Source: Pelagibius sp050043265 (GTDB lineage Bacteria > Pseudomonadota > Alphaproteobacteria > Kiloniellales > Kiloniellaceae). Taken from it: a stretch of DNA of 27,007 bases. Position 1 is the first letter of the stretch, and every line of letters begins with the position of its first letter. The DNA is taken from assembly GCA_050043265.1 (NCBI GenBank), contig JBHJIR010000068.1, forward strand, positions 1 to 27,007, written 5' to 3'. Positions 18,840 to 26,111 of this stretch are shown here, one piece after another. The translations under genes and the position numbers were made by a program. The notes under the pieces are model-generated. The model did no database searches and had not been told where the DNA came from. It saw only the letters and a list, made by a program, of their open reading frames with translations.

Positions 18840-19015
18840 GCAGACGCTCCCTGATATTTCTGCGGCAGCGTTCTTCCTCGACGCCGTGAAACGACAATGA
18901 ACTCAGCCTAGGGCCCAGCCTATACAAAGGCATTGAGGGAGGTCAAACCGGGCCCCACGGCTTTGTAGCGGGCCTTCTCCGCGCATATTTGCCCACTGTT
19001 TTCCCGATCCCTGCC

Positions 19016-19053
19016 AAAAAAAGAACCCCTGCGCCGCTTTCGCGGGGCAGGGG
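19016..19053 (-). terminator. Strong Rho-independent terminator with no annotated gene before it
   Basis: On the minus strand CCCCTGC (19053-19047) pairs with GCAGGGG (19032-19026). The inner stem CCGC-GAAA-GCGG is capped by a GNRA-type tetraloop. After the stem comes TTCTTTTTTT (19025-19016). The structure is textbook, yet no minus-strand protein gene lies upstream of it before the MOSC gene, which is on the other strand. Confidence 0.9.
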
Positions 19054-19089
19054 CGGAACATTGTCCAAAAGTAGGATCAGGAGAGATCA

Positions 19090-19236
19090 ATGCTTACCCC
19101 GCCGGCCCTCGGGAGATCATCTAGGGAAGATCCCCTCGGGCACGGCAGCGAAGAGCATGAGGGGGAAGCTAAGGCGATTCGCCTTCAATTGCAAATGATT
19201 ATCAATAGCAGAAAGGGACGCCGACACTGGCCCTGA
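19090..19236 (+). CDS. Doubtful 48-codon open frame opposite the candidate sRNA
   Basis: ATG 19090 is preceded by AGGAG six bases upstream and opens 48 codons to TGA. The product is polar, rich in Gly, Glu and Arg, with no recognised family; it is not HemP-like. The apparent ribosome site is the exact complement of the anti-ribosome-site segment of the proposed minus-strand sRNA, so it may not be a ribosome site at all. The frame also runs through the Fur-like box. Confidence 0.15.
   Translation: MLTPPALGRSSREDPLGHGSEEHEGEAKAIRLQLQMIINSRKGRRHWP
19171..19185. repeat. Perfect 7-1-7 palindrome
   Basis: AAGGCGA, T, TCGCCTT. It is five bases from the Fur-like box. It could be the first stem of the candidate sRNA or a separate operator. 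Confidence 0.8.
19191..19209 (-). promoter_or_regulatory. Fur-box-like palindrome overlapping a -10 element
   Basis: GCAAATGAT-T-ATCAATAGC is a 9-1-9 near-palindrome (seven of nine pairs) resembling Fur sites of the GATAATGATTATC type. Read on the minus strand it contains GATAAT (19203-19198), five of six to the -10 consensus. Repressor binding here would block a minus-strand promoter. Confidence 0.45.
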
Positions 19237-19409
19237 AAAAGGCTGGTTTTCCGGGCTTTCCGGGTGCCGCCGGGGCAGCGGTGCGACGCTGCAGCGCTTG
19301 ACAGGCCGTCGCCCGACGCGATTAGCTGGCCTTCCCGGCACCGTGCGGTGCCAGCCAGGCCCCTAGCCGCGCGAGCGGGGTCCCCCGTGAAAAGGAACTT
19401 CCGGCCCCC

Positions 19410-20189
19410 ATGCCCCCCGCCACGTCCCCCCACACGCCCGGCGCGCCCGGCGCCACCGTCCAGCAGATCTGCCGCTTTCCCGTGAAGGGCCTGAACGCCG
19501 AGGCCCTGGAACAGGTGACCCTGACCGCCGGCCAGGGCCTGCCCGACGACCGCCGCTTCGGCATTGCCTATGGCCTGGGCACCGGGGCCAAGCGCGGTTT
19601 CTTCGACCTGGTGCAGGAAGAACGGCTGGCCCAACTGCGGATCGCCTACGACCCCACCGGGTCCACCGGACCCAGCCTGACGATCAGCCGCCAGGGCCGC
19701 CAGGTGGTCAGCGGCGACCCGACCGACCAGACCGGGCGCATGCTGCTCAATCAATTCTTCGCCGGCTTCCTGAGCGGCTCACGGCGCGGCACCCCGTCGT
19801 TCCAGGAGGCCGACGACAGCACCCGGAGCGAAGCGCTGCCCAACCCGGTCTCGATCATCAATCTGGCAAGCATCCGGGACTTCGAGCGTGTCGCGCGCCA
19901 GCCGGTCGATCCGCGCCGCTTCCGCGGCAACATCGTCATCGACGGCCTGCCGGCCTGGAGCGAGTTCAACTGGATCGGCCGCGAGATCCAAATCGGCACG
20001 GCGCGGCTGAAGGTGGTCGGGCGCACCCAGCGCTGCGCCGCCACCAACGTGAACCCGGATACCGCCGAGCGCGACATGAACATCCCGCTCACCCTGCGCA
20101 AGGGCTTCGGGCACATGGATATGGGGGTCTATGCGGAAGTGGTCGCCGACGGCACGGTGAAAACCGGAGACCCGGTCAGCGACATCTGA
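19410..20189 (+). CDS. MOSC domain protein
   Basis: The 259-residue protein has an N-terminal MOSC beta-barrel start (CRFPVKGLNAEALEQVTL near residues 18-35) and a C-terminal MOSC core with RFRGNIVIDG near 170 and TQRCAATNVNPDTAERD near 206. Cys209 corresponds to the conserved Cys that binds molybdenum cofactor or a sulfur. MOSC proteins (YcbX, YiiM, mARC) use molybdenum cofactor to reduce N-hydroxylated compounds. There is no ferredoxin domain as in YcbX, so a separate electron donor is expected. An AAGGA lies 13 bases before the ATG, which is a long spacing. It appears to be a single-gene unit. Confidence 0.88.
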   Translation: MPPATSPHTPGAPGATVQQICRFPVKGLNAEALEQVTLTAGQGLPDDRRFGIAYGLGTGAKRGFFDLVQEERLAQLRIAYDPTGSTGPSLTISRQGRQVVSGDPTDQTGRMLLNQFFAGFLSGSRRGTPSFQEADDSTRSEALPNPVSIINLASIRDFERVARQPVDPRRFRGNIVIDGLPAWSEFNWIGREIQIGTARLKVVGRTQRCAATNVNPDTAERDMNIPLTLRKGFGHMDMGVYAEVVADGTVKTGDPVSDI

Positions 20190-20218
20190 GGCCGGGAGAT
20201 CTCAGCCCGGGGCCCATG

Positions 20219-20277
20219 ATCCCGGGAACGTGGGCCCGGGATCCATGAGGAGAACCGGCGCCGCACGAAGCGGCGCC
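20219..20277. repeat. Two tandem GC-rich hairpins after the MOSC gene
   Basis: ATCCCGGG/CCCGGGAT (20219-20226 with 20235-20242, loop eight) is followed by GGCGCCGC/GCGGCGCC (20257-20264 with 20270-20277, loop five). Both stems are perfect. There is no T tract, but they sit between convergent genes and may stop or protect transcripts. Confidence 0.7.
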
Positions 20278-20344
20278 GCATCCCTGGCCGGGGCCACTGC
20301 TCCGGCCCGAAGACAAATTACCCGATATCGATTAAAGGCAGGCG

Positions 20345-21262
20345 TCAGCTGGCCGCCGGACCGCTCTCGGTTTCCGGTGCCTTCTCCTTCTTCGGAGCAG
20401 CCTGGACCTCGTCGTCCGGCCGCGGCTTGCGCGGACGTCCACGGCGGGGCCGTGCCGGCGCATCGCCTTCGGCGGCCGCTGGCCCTGCGGGAGCCGGCGA
20501 AGCGGCGTCGGCTGGCTGGCCGGCGGGTTGGACATCGGGCTGGACAGCCGGTTCCGCCGGCGCGCGCTCGGAACGCCGGGGCGCAGAATCGCGGTCGCGG
20601 TCGCGGGGCGGCCGCGGCGCGCCCTGGGCATTGCCCCGACCTTCATTGCCCCGACCTTCATTGCCCCGGTTATCGTCGCCGCGGTTATCGTTGCCACGGC
20701 TGTCGTTACCGCGGCTGTCGTTACCGCGGCTTTCATTACGGTTGTCGTTGCCGCGGCTTTCCCGGTTGTCGTTACCGCGATTGCCGTTGCCGCGGTTGTC
20801 GTTACCCCGGTTGTCGTTACCCCGGTTGTCATTACCGCGGTTATCGTTACCCCGATTATCGTTACCACGGGCTTCCGCCCCGGCACTGTTGGCCGGCCCG
20901 TCGTCATCCTCATCGCCGTAGTAGTCGTCGTCGTGGCCATAGGGTTGCGGCGGGCGCTCCTCCACCCGGCGGCCCGAAGGCGTCGGATCGGTGGAGTCGC
21001 TCAGAATTCGGAAATAGTGCTCGGCATGCTGGAAATAGGCCTCGGCAGCCACACGATCTCCGGCGGAGATCGCATCGCGGGCCAGGCGCAGATATTTCTC
21101 GTAGACCTGCCGCGCATTGCCACGGACCCGGCCTTCGGGTCCGTTGCTGTCGAAGGTATGGGTTCTGGACTGGCCGCCACCGCCGCCGCCTCCACCACCA
21201 CCTTGCTGTTTGCGATTGGTACGACCGCGCGGTCGTCGCCCGTTATTGGTACCTTGTCTCAT
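20345..21262 (-). CDS. DUF4167 family protein with RGNDN repeats
   Basis: The 305-residue protein has a conserved N-terminal part: basic RRPRGRTNRKQQ, a run of ten glycines at about 21-30, and then the DUF4167 helical core RTHTFDSNGPEGRVRGNARQVYEKY...AEHYFRIL to about residue 87. The rest is disordered. An acidic patch is followed by about 80 residues of RGNDN-type repeats, then a Pro/Ala-rich and a basic RPRRGRPRKPRP tail. The function of the family is not established; the basic, Gly/Arg-rich composition suggests nucleic-acid contact (inference). DUF4167 genes next to prmC and prfA are common in alphaproteobacteria. Its own promoter should lie in 21263-21455. Confidence 0.85.
   Translation of the reverse strand: MRQGTNNGRRPRGRTNRKQQGGGGGGGGGGQSRTHTFDSNGPEGRVRGNARQVYEKYLRLARDAISAGDRVAAEAYFQHAEHYFRILSDSTDPTPSGRRVEERPPQPYGHDDDYYGDEDDDGPANSAGAEARGNDNRGNDNRGNDNRGNDNRGNDNRGNGNRGNDNRESRGNDNRNESRGNDSRGNDSRGNDNRGDDNRGNEGRGNEGRGNAQGAPRPPRDRDRDSAPRRSERAPAEPAVQPDVQPAGQPADAASPAPAGPAAAEGDAPARPRRGRPRKPRPDDEVQAAPKKEKAPETESGPAAS
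20631..20870 (-). repeat. 15-bp tandem repeat array inside the DUF4167 gene
   Basis: The 240 bases equal sixteen 15-base lengths coding mainly RGNDN, with RGNDS, RGDDN, RGNEG and RGNGN variants and two irregular units (RES, RNES). Units differ mostly at silent positions, so the array has aged but kept its frame. Copy-number change would alter length without a frameshift. Confidence 0.93.
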
Positions 21263-21455
21263 CGTTCGCTTGCTTCAGAATGGATGACTTGCCACTCGCG
21301 CCCGCCGAAATTGCTGACTTGGCAATTTCGCGGGCTCTAAACCACACACAAGTTAATTTTGGGTGGTGCGTGCGTCTCCCCGAGACGCAGGAGCCATTCG
21401 GCTCGGCTCATTCAACGTAGAGGGCTTTGGCGGTCATTCCAACTCTTTTTTTCAC
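21263..21455. promoter_or_regulatory. Hairpin-rich gap between prmC and DUF4167 genes
   Basis: Three inverted repeats are packed here. CCCGC/GCGGG continues into GAAATTGC/GCAATTTC (21301-21334, one bulged base). GCGTCTC/GAGACGC spans 21372-21388. GAGCC/GGCTC lies near 21391-21404. None has a T tract in the direction of prmC transcription. The first would lie in the leader of the DUF4167 mRNA. Confidence 0.6.
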
Positions 21456-22376
21456 TTATCCACGGCTGTGTGCCGGCGCCAAAGCCGCACCATTCCGGGC
21501 TTTCGCGGCCAGCAGGCAGCGATCGGTACCGGCCAGATCGGCCGCCCGCCGCAGCGGCTGCAGGCCGGCGGCCCGCAGCAGGGCCTCGACCGCCGCGCCC
21601 TGGCCGAGGCCGATCTCCAGGGCGAGCAGACCGCCGGGCTTCAATACCGCCGCCGCCGCCGGAATCAGCGCCCGGTAGGCGTCGAGACCGTCGGCCCCGC
21701 CGTCCAGGGCGGCTGCCGGATCGTAGGCCGCGACCTCCGGGGCCAGGCCGGCGATTTCGGCGCTGACGATATAGGGCGGGTTGCTGACGATGATGTCCCA
21801 GGAACCGGCGCCCCAGGGCTCGGCGTCGCGCCCCTCCAGCCCCGCGTCCCAGGAGTGCTCGAGAAAGTGCGCGCGGGCCGCCAGGCCCAAGGCGGCGGCA
21901 TTGGCCGCGGCCTGGGCAACGGCCTGGGCGCTGATGTCGATGCCGGTCCCCCGCGCGGCGGGCAGTTCGCTGAGCAGCGCCAACAGCAGGCAGCCGGTTC
22001 CGGTGCCGAGATCAAGAAGACGCAAGGGTGCGGCCAGGTCGTCGCGGGCGCCGGCCTCGGCCAAAACGGCCTCCACCAGGGTCTCGCTGTCCGGGCGCGG
22101 ATCGAGGGTCGCGGCATTGAGGGCGAAGGAGAGACTCCAGAATTCCCGCTCGCCCAGAATGCGCGAAACCGGCTCGCGCGCCGCCCGGCGCGCCACCGCC
22201 GCCGCCACGCGCGCGTCCTCGGCCGGCGACAGTGGCTTGTCCGGGTGCGCCAGCAGCAACTCCGGGCCGCCGCCCAGCAGGCGGCAGACCAGCAGGCGGG
22301 CGTCGCGCCGGGGCTCCTCGATGCCGGCGGCGGCCAGGCGAGCCGTCGCCGCGGTGCCCGCCTCGGCGAGGGTCAC
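21456..22376 (-). CDS. prmC: Peptide chain release factor N5-glutamine methyltransferase
   Basis: This is a 306-residue SAM-dependent methyltransferase. An N-terminal helical domain (1-85) carries LLVCRLLGG and REPVSRILGEREFW. The SAM-binding LDLGTGTGCLLLALL lies near 120, and the catalytic NPPY (VSNPPYIVS) near 200, which holds the Gln amide. PrmC methylates the GGQ glutamine of release factors RF1 and RF2 in the cytosol. The start is GTG at 22376, ten bases after the prfA stop, so it is co-transcribed with its own substrate gene. It is Ala-rich but otherwise ordinary. Confidence 0.95.
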   Translation of the reverse strand: MTLAEAGTAATARLAAAGIEEPRRDARLLVCRLLGGGPELLLAHPDKPLSPAEDARVAAAVARRAAREPVSRILGEREFWSLSFALNAATLDPRPDSETLVEAVLAEAGARDDLAAPLRLLDLGTGTGCLLLALLSELPAARGTGIDISAQAVAQAAANAAALGLAARAHFLEHSWDAGLEGRDAEPWGAGSWDIIVSNPPYIVSAEIAGLAPEVAAYDPAAALDGGADGLDAYRALIPAAAAVLKPGGLLALEIGLGQGAAVEALLRAAGLQPLRRAADLAGTDRCLLAAKARNGAALAPAHSRG

Positions 22377-22386
22377 GGCGCCGCCC

Positions 22387-23463
22387 TCACTGCAACTCGG
22401 CCAGCTTCTCGGCCTGGTCGGCGGCGATCAGCGGGTCGATCAGCTCGTCCAGCGCCTCACCGGCCAGCACACGGTCCAGCTTGTAGAGCGTCAGGTTGAT
22501 GCGGTGGTCGGTGACGCGCCCCTGGGGAAAGTTGTAGGTGCGGATGCGCTCCGACCTGTCGCCGCTGCCGACCTGGCTCTTACGGTTGGCCGCGCGTTCG
22601 TCGACCTGCTGCTGGCGCTGCACCTCGTAGAGGCGCGCGCGCAGCACCTTCATCGCCTTGGCGCGGTTCTTGTGCTGCGACTTCTCGTCCTGGCACTGCA
22701 CCACCACGCCGCTGGGCAGGTGGGTGATGCGCACCGCCGAGTCGGTGGTGTTCACGTGCTGGCCGCCGGCGCCCTGGGAGCGGTAGGTGTCGATGCGCAG
22801 GTCCTTCTCCTCGACATGGACATCGCCCTCCTCGGCCTCCGGCAACACCGCGACGGTCGCCGCCGAGGTGTGGATACGGCCGCCGGATTCCGTCACCGGC
22901 ACGCGCTGGACCCGGTGAGCACCGGATTCGAACTTCAAGTGGGCGAAGACGCCCGCCCCGGAGATCTGCGCGCTGGCTTCCTTGTAGCCGCCGATCTCGG
23001 TTTCCGAGGCGTCGATCATCTCGAAGCGCCAGCCGCGCAGCTCCGCATAGCGCTGGTACATGCGCAGCAGGTCGGCGGCGAACAGCGCCGCCTCGTCGCC
23101 GCCCGTGCCGGCGCGCACCTCCAGGATGGCGTTGCGGGAATCGGCCTCGTCCTTGGGCAGCAGCAGGACCTTCAGGTCATGCTCCAGCGCCGGCAGCTTT
23201 TCCTTCAGATCGTGAAATTCGGTCTCGGCCAGGCTGCGCATCTCGGCATCGGAGCCGGGATCGGCGATCAGCCCGGCCAGGTCGGCCATCTCGTGCTGGG
23301 TTTCGCGCAGCGCCTCGATGCCCTGCACCACCGGGGTGAGGTCGGCATACTCCTTCATCATCGCGGTATGCTCGGGCGAGCCCGGCTTGGGATGGCTGGC
23401 CACCAGTTCCTGCAGCTCGTCGTAGCGGCTGAGCACCCGGTTCAGGTTTTCGTCTAGGTTCAC
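22387..23463 (-). CDS. prfA: Peptide chain release factor 1
   Basis: The 358-residue RF1 has GAGGQHVNTTDSAVR with the peptidyl-tRNA hydrolysis motif GGQ near residue 233. The RVQRVPVTESGGRIHTS stretch precedes it, and the codon-reading loop PxT motif region lies near residue 185. It reads UAA and UAG and ends translation. GTG 23463 overlaps the hemA stop by four bases (GTGA), with AAGGAG upstream, so translation is coupled to hemA. Any amber read-through of the interrupted ATPase at 4511-5284 would have to compete with this factor. Confidence 0.97.
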   Translation of the reverse strand: MNLDENLNRVLSRYDELQELVASHPKPGSPEHTAMMKEYADLTPVVQGIEALRETQHEMADLAGLIADPGSDAEMRSLAETEFHDLKEKLPALEHDLKVLLLPKDEADSRNAILEVRAGTGGDEAALFAADLLRMYQRYAELRGWRFEMIDASETEIGGYKEASAQISGAGVFAHLKFESGAHRVQRVPVTESGGRIHTSAATVAVLPEAEEGDVHVEEKDLRIDTYRSQGAGGQHVNTTDSAVRITHLPSGVVVQCQDEKSQHKNRAKAMKVLRARLYEVQRQQQVDERAANRKSQVGSGDRSERIRTYNFPQGRVTDHRINLTLYKLDRVLAGEALDELIDPLIAADQAEKLAELQ

Positions 23464-24809
23464 GGCTGTTTCGGCTCCTTGGCCACGCGCGGGTGGACCG
23501 CTTCACTCAGATCGCCGCCTTCGGTGGTTCCGCTCTCCGGGGGCAGGTCGAACAGCTGGCGGACGGTTGACTCCAACTGGTCCGCCAGGGCCGGGTCCGC
23601 CGCCACGCTGCGCCGCAACGCCTCGGACGGCGCATGCAGCAGCTTGTTGATGAGCAGCCGCGTGGCCGCCTCGGCGGAGAGCCCGCCGCCGGCCAGCACC
23701 TCGCGGCGCACCGCGTCGAAATGCTGGCGCAGGGCGACCACCGAGTGGGCTGCCGAACGTTCGGCCTGGGCGCGCAGGAAGCCGGCCAGTTCGTCCTCCA
23801 GGATGCCCCAGGCCTGGCCGCTGGCGGACGAGCGGCCGACGGACTGCTGGCTGGCCAGGCGCTCCAAATCGTCGAGGTCGTAGACGAAGGCGTCTTCCAG
23901 GTCGCCGGTGCCGGGTTCGATGTCGGCCGGCACCCCGGCGTCGATCAGCAGCACCGGGCGGTGCCGGCGGCGCTTCAGGGCCGCGGCGACCTGATCGCGC
24001 GCCAGGGTGAAGCGGCCGGTGCCGGCATCGGAGATGACGATATCGGCCTCGGCGATGTGGCGTTCCAGTTCCTCCCAGGGGGCGAAGTTGCAGCCCAGAC
24101 GCCGGGCCGCCGCTTCGGCACGCGGCGCCGAGGGATGCATGACCAGCCGCTGGGCGACGCCGGCGGCGGCGAAATCGTCGCTCAGCATTTCGCCCATCTC
24201 GCCGAGGCCGAGCCACAGCAGGTTCAGGTCCTCGAAGCGGCCGAAGAGGTCGCGCGCCACCTGCACGGCGACAAAGGTCATCGAGCTCGCCTGCTGGCCG
24301 ATCGGCGTGTCGCGGCGGATCCGCCGGGCCGCGGCGAAAGCCGCCTGGGCGGCGGCGGCCAGATAGGGCCCGGCCACGCCGGCTTCCTGGGCGGCGCGGT
24401 AGCACTGCTTCACCTGGCCGAGCACCTGCGGCTCGCCCAGCACCTGGCTTTCCAGCGAGGCAGCCACCGCCATCAGGTGGCGCAGCGCATCCTCGCCCAT
24501 GTGACAGTAGCTCTGGCCGGCCAGTTCGGGCGGCGCGCAACCGGCCGCCTCGGCGATCAGTTGCAGCAACCGGCCGGCGACCCGCTGGCCGGGGCGCGGC
24601 ACCACGAGGAATTCGATGCGCTCGCAGGTCGCCAGCACCAGACCTTCCTCGCAGCCGAGCGCCTGCAAGCCGGCGATGAGGCGGGCCTGGTCCGGTTCTT
24701 CGGCGAACAATGGATCGCGCAGGCCGGCCGCGACGCTGCGGGCACTGACCCCCAGCAGCAGCAGGCGGTGCAGCGGATCGGTGGCGGGCAGCGGCGCGCA
24801 GGGGGCCAT
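23460..24809 (-). CDS. hemA: Glutamyl-tRNA reductase (C5 haem pathway)
   Basis: From ATG 24809 the protein has 449 residues; a longer open frame extends back into hisS but that part is a shadow. Family landmarks are ATCERIEF near residue 58 with the catalytic Cys (usually TCNR), HLMAVAASLESQVLGEPQVLGQVK near 105, the NADPH-binding WLGLGEMGEML near 185, and the VLLIDAGVPADIEP segment near 285, followed by a helical dimerisation tail. It reduces Glu-tRNA to glutamate-1-semialdehyde, the first step of tetrapyrrole synthesis. Most alphaproteobacteria instead use 5-aminolevulinate synthase. The start is ten bases after the hisS stop; its ribosome site is weak, suggesting coupling. No hemL is in the window. 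Confidence 0.9.
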   Translation of the reverse strand: MAPCAPLPATDPLHRLLLLGVSARSVAAGLRDPLFAEEPDQARLIAGLQALGCEEGLVLATCERIEFLVVPRPGQRVAGRLLQLIAEAAGCAPPELAGQSYCHMGEDALRHLMAVAASLESQVLGEPQVLGQVKQCYRAAQEAGVAGPYLAAAAQAAFAAARRIRRDTPIGQQASSMTFVAVQVARDLFGRFEDLNLLWLGLGEMGEMLSDDFAAAGVAQRLVMHPSAPRAEAAARRLGCNFAPWEELERHIAEADIVISDAGTGRFTLARDQVAAALKRRRHRPVLLIDAGVPADIEPGTGDLEDAFVYDLDDLERLASQQSVGRSSASGQAWGILEDELAGFLRAQAERSAAHSVVALRQHFDAVRREVLAGGGLSAEAATRLLINKLLHAPSEALRRSVAADPALADQLESTVRQLFDLPPESGTTEGGDLSEAVHPRVAKEPKQP

Positions 24810-24819
24810 GGCGGCGCCG

Positions 24820-26091
24820 CTAAGCCAAGCGGGAGAGGCGCTCTGCCAAGCTGTCCAGCGAGACGAGTTCCTGCTCCCCCGAATCGAGGTCGCGCAGCGT
24901 GGCCTTTCCCGCCGCCAGTTCCTCCTCGCCGAACAGCAAGGCGGCACGGGCGTTCATCTTGTTGGCCCGCTGCATCCGCTTCTTCAGGTTGCCCGCGTAG
25001 CCGAGTTCGACCACGAAGCCGGCGTGCCGCAGGTCCTGGGTGACCTTCAGGGCGGTCGGCTGCGCCGCGTCGCCGACCGGCACCACGGCGATCGGACGCG
25101 GCGCCGGGATGTCGTGCTCCAGCAGCATGGCCAGGCGCTCGACGCCGGAAGCCCAGCCGACGCCCGGCGTGGCGGGACCGCCCATGGTCTGGATCAGGCC
25201 GTCGTAGCGCCCGCCGGCCAGCACCGCGCTCTGCGCGCCGAGCCGGTCGGTGGTGAACTCGAAGGCGGTGTGGCAGTAGTAGTCGAGGCCGCGCACCAGC
25301 CGGGGGTTCAGCGTGTAGGCGATGCCCAGCGCATCAAGGCCTTCGCGCACGGCGGCGAAGAAATCGCGGCTGGTCTCGTTCAGGTAATCGGCGAACAGCG
25401 GCGCGTCCGCCACCAACTGGCGGTTGCCGGCGTCCTTGGAATAGAGGATGCGCAGCGGATTGCGGGTCAGCCGGTCGCGGCTGTCCTCGGAAAGGGCATC
25501 CAGGTGGGCGGAAAAATAGGTTACCAGCGCCTCACGATAGGCGGCGCGGCTTTCCGGATCGCCCAGGGTGTTGAGCTCCAGCGGCACCGCGTCGGCCAGG
25601 CCCAGGGTCTCCAGGATCTGCGCGCCGCAGGCGATGACCTCGATGTCGGCCTGGGGCGGCGGCACGCCGATCAGCTCGACGCCGAACTGGTGGAACTGGC
25701 GCTGCCGGCCCTTCTGCGGGCGTTCGTGGCGGAACATCGGCCCGGCGTAGAACACCTTCACCGGCACCTGCTGGGCGAGCCCGCCGGAGATGAAGGCGCG
25801 CGCCACGCCGGCGGTATTTTCCGGCCGCAGGGTAATGGTGGCGCCTTCCTCGTCCTTGGCGCTGCCCGTGCCGGCCCCCATGGCGAAGGTATACATCTCC
25901 TTCGTCACGATATCGGAAGTATCGCCGAGGGTGCGCTTGAACACCTCGGTAAATTCGAAGATCGGCGTCGCCATTTCCTGGAAGCCGTAGCGCGCGGCAA
26001 CGTCGCGCGCGACATCGATCACCGCGCGGTGGCGGCGCATGGCCTCGGGCAAAAGGTCGTGGGTGCCCCTGACGGGCTGCAGACTGCTCAC
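24820..26091 (-). CDS. hisS: Histidyl-tRNA synthetase
   Basis: This is a 423-residue class II synthetase. It begins with the typical VRGTHDLLPE. Motif 2 is ITLRPENTAGVARAF near residue 85, the histidine-binding LVRGLDYYCHTAFEF lies near 260, and motif 3, GWASGVERL, near 315. The C-terminal anticodon-binding domain starts near residue 335. It charges tRNA-His in the cytosol. The start is GTG 26091, with GGAG upstream, 20 bases after ispG. The ispG-hisS pairing is standard in proteobacteria. Confidence 0.97.
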   Translation of the reverse strand: MSSLQPVRGTHDLLPEAMRRHRAVIDVARDVAARYGFQEMATPIFEFTEVFKRTLGDTSDIVTKEMYTFAMGAGTGSAKDEEGATITLRPENTAGVARAFISGGLAQQVPVKVFYAGPMFRHERPQKGRQRQFHQFGVELIGVPPPQADIEVIACGAQILETLGLADAVPLELNTLGDPESRAAYREALVTYFSAHLDALSEDSRDRLTRNPLRILYSKDAGNRQLVADAPLFADYLNETSRDFFAAVREGLDALGIAYTLNPRLVRGLDYYCHTAFEFTTDRLGAQSAVLAGGRYDGLIQTMGGPATPGVGWASGVERLAMLLEHDIPAPRPIAVVPVGDAAQPTALKVTQDLRHAGFVVELGYAGNLKKRMQRANKMNARAALLFGEEELAAGKATLRDLDSGEQELVSLDSLAERLSRLA

Positions 26092-26111
26092 GCGAAAAGC
26101 TCCGGAAGCGG

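Larger units (their letters stand above)
19016..19191 (-). ncRNA. Candidate iron-regulated small RNA
   Basis: A transcript of about 175 bases is predicted between the Fur-like box and the terminator. The 5' end would carry the AAGGCGA-T-TCGCCTT palindrome (19171-19185) as a stem-loop. Next come a C-rich stretch (CTTCCCCCTC on the minus strand) and a CTCTCCT segment, both complementary to ribosome-binding sequences, and then the terminator stem with a U tail. I found no convincing open frame: the only ATG inside reads 13 residues without a ribosome site. The layout matches Fur-repressed sRNAs such as RyhB, PrrF or NrrF in organisation, not in sequence. The promoter is inferred from a single -10-like GATAAT. 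Confidence 0.4.
18840..19409. other. 570-base intergenic region with sRNA-like signals
   Basis: This region lies between the divergent usp and MOSC genes. It holds, from right to left on the minus strand, a Fur-like palindrome, a 7-1-7 palindrome, a C-rich stretch and a strong terminator; these are listed separately. The left 175 bases should carry the usp promoter and the right 200 bases the MOSC promoter; I could not fix either. Confidence 0.6.

Noticed and set aside
17010..18854. A 614-codon plus-strand frame in the BCCT/usp region
   Set aside because: It overlaps the BCCT gene in another frame and runs through a strong terminator and the usp gene; it is Arg-rich noise.
20631..20870. Possible CRISPR-like array
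   Set aside because: The 15-bp units are contiguous with no spacers and encode an in-frame peptide repeat in DUF4167.
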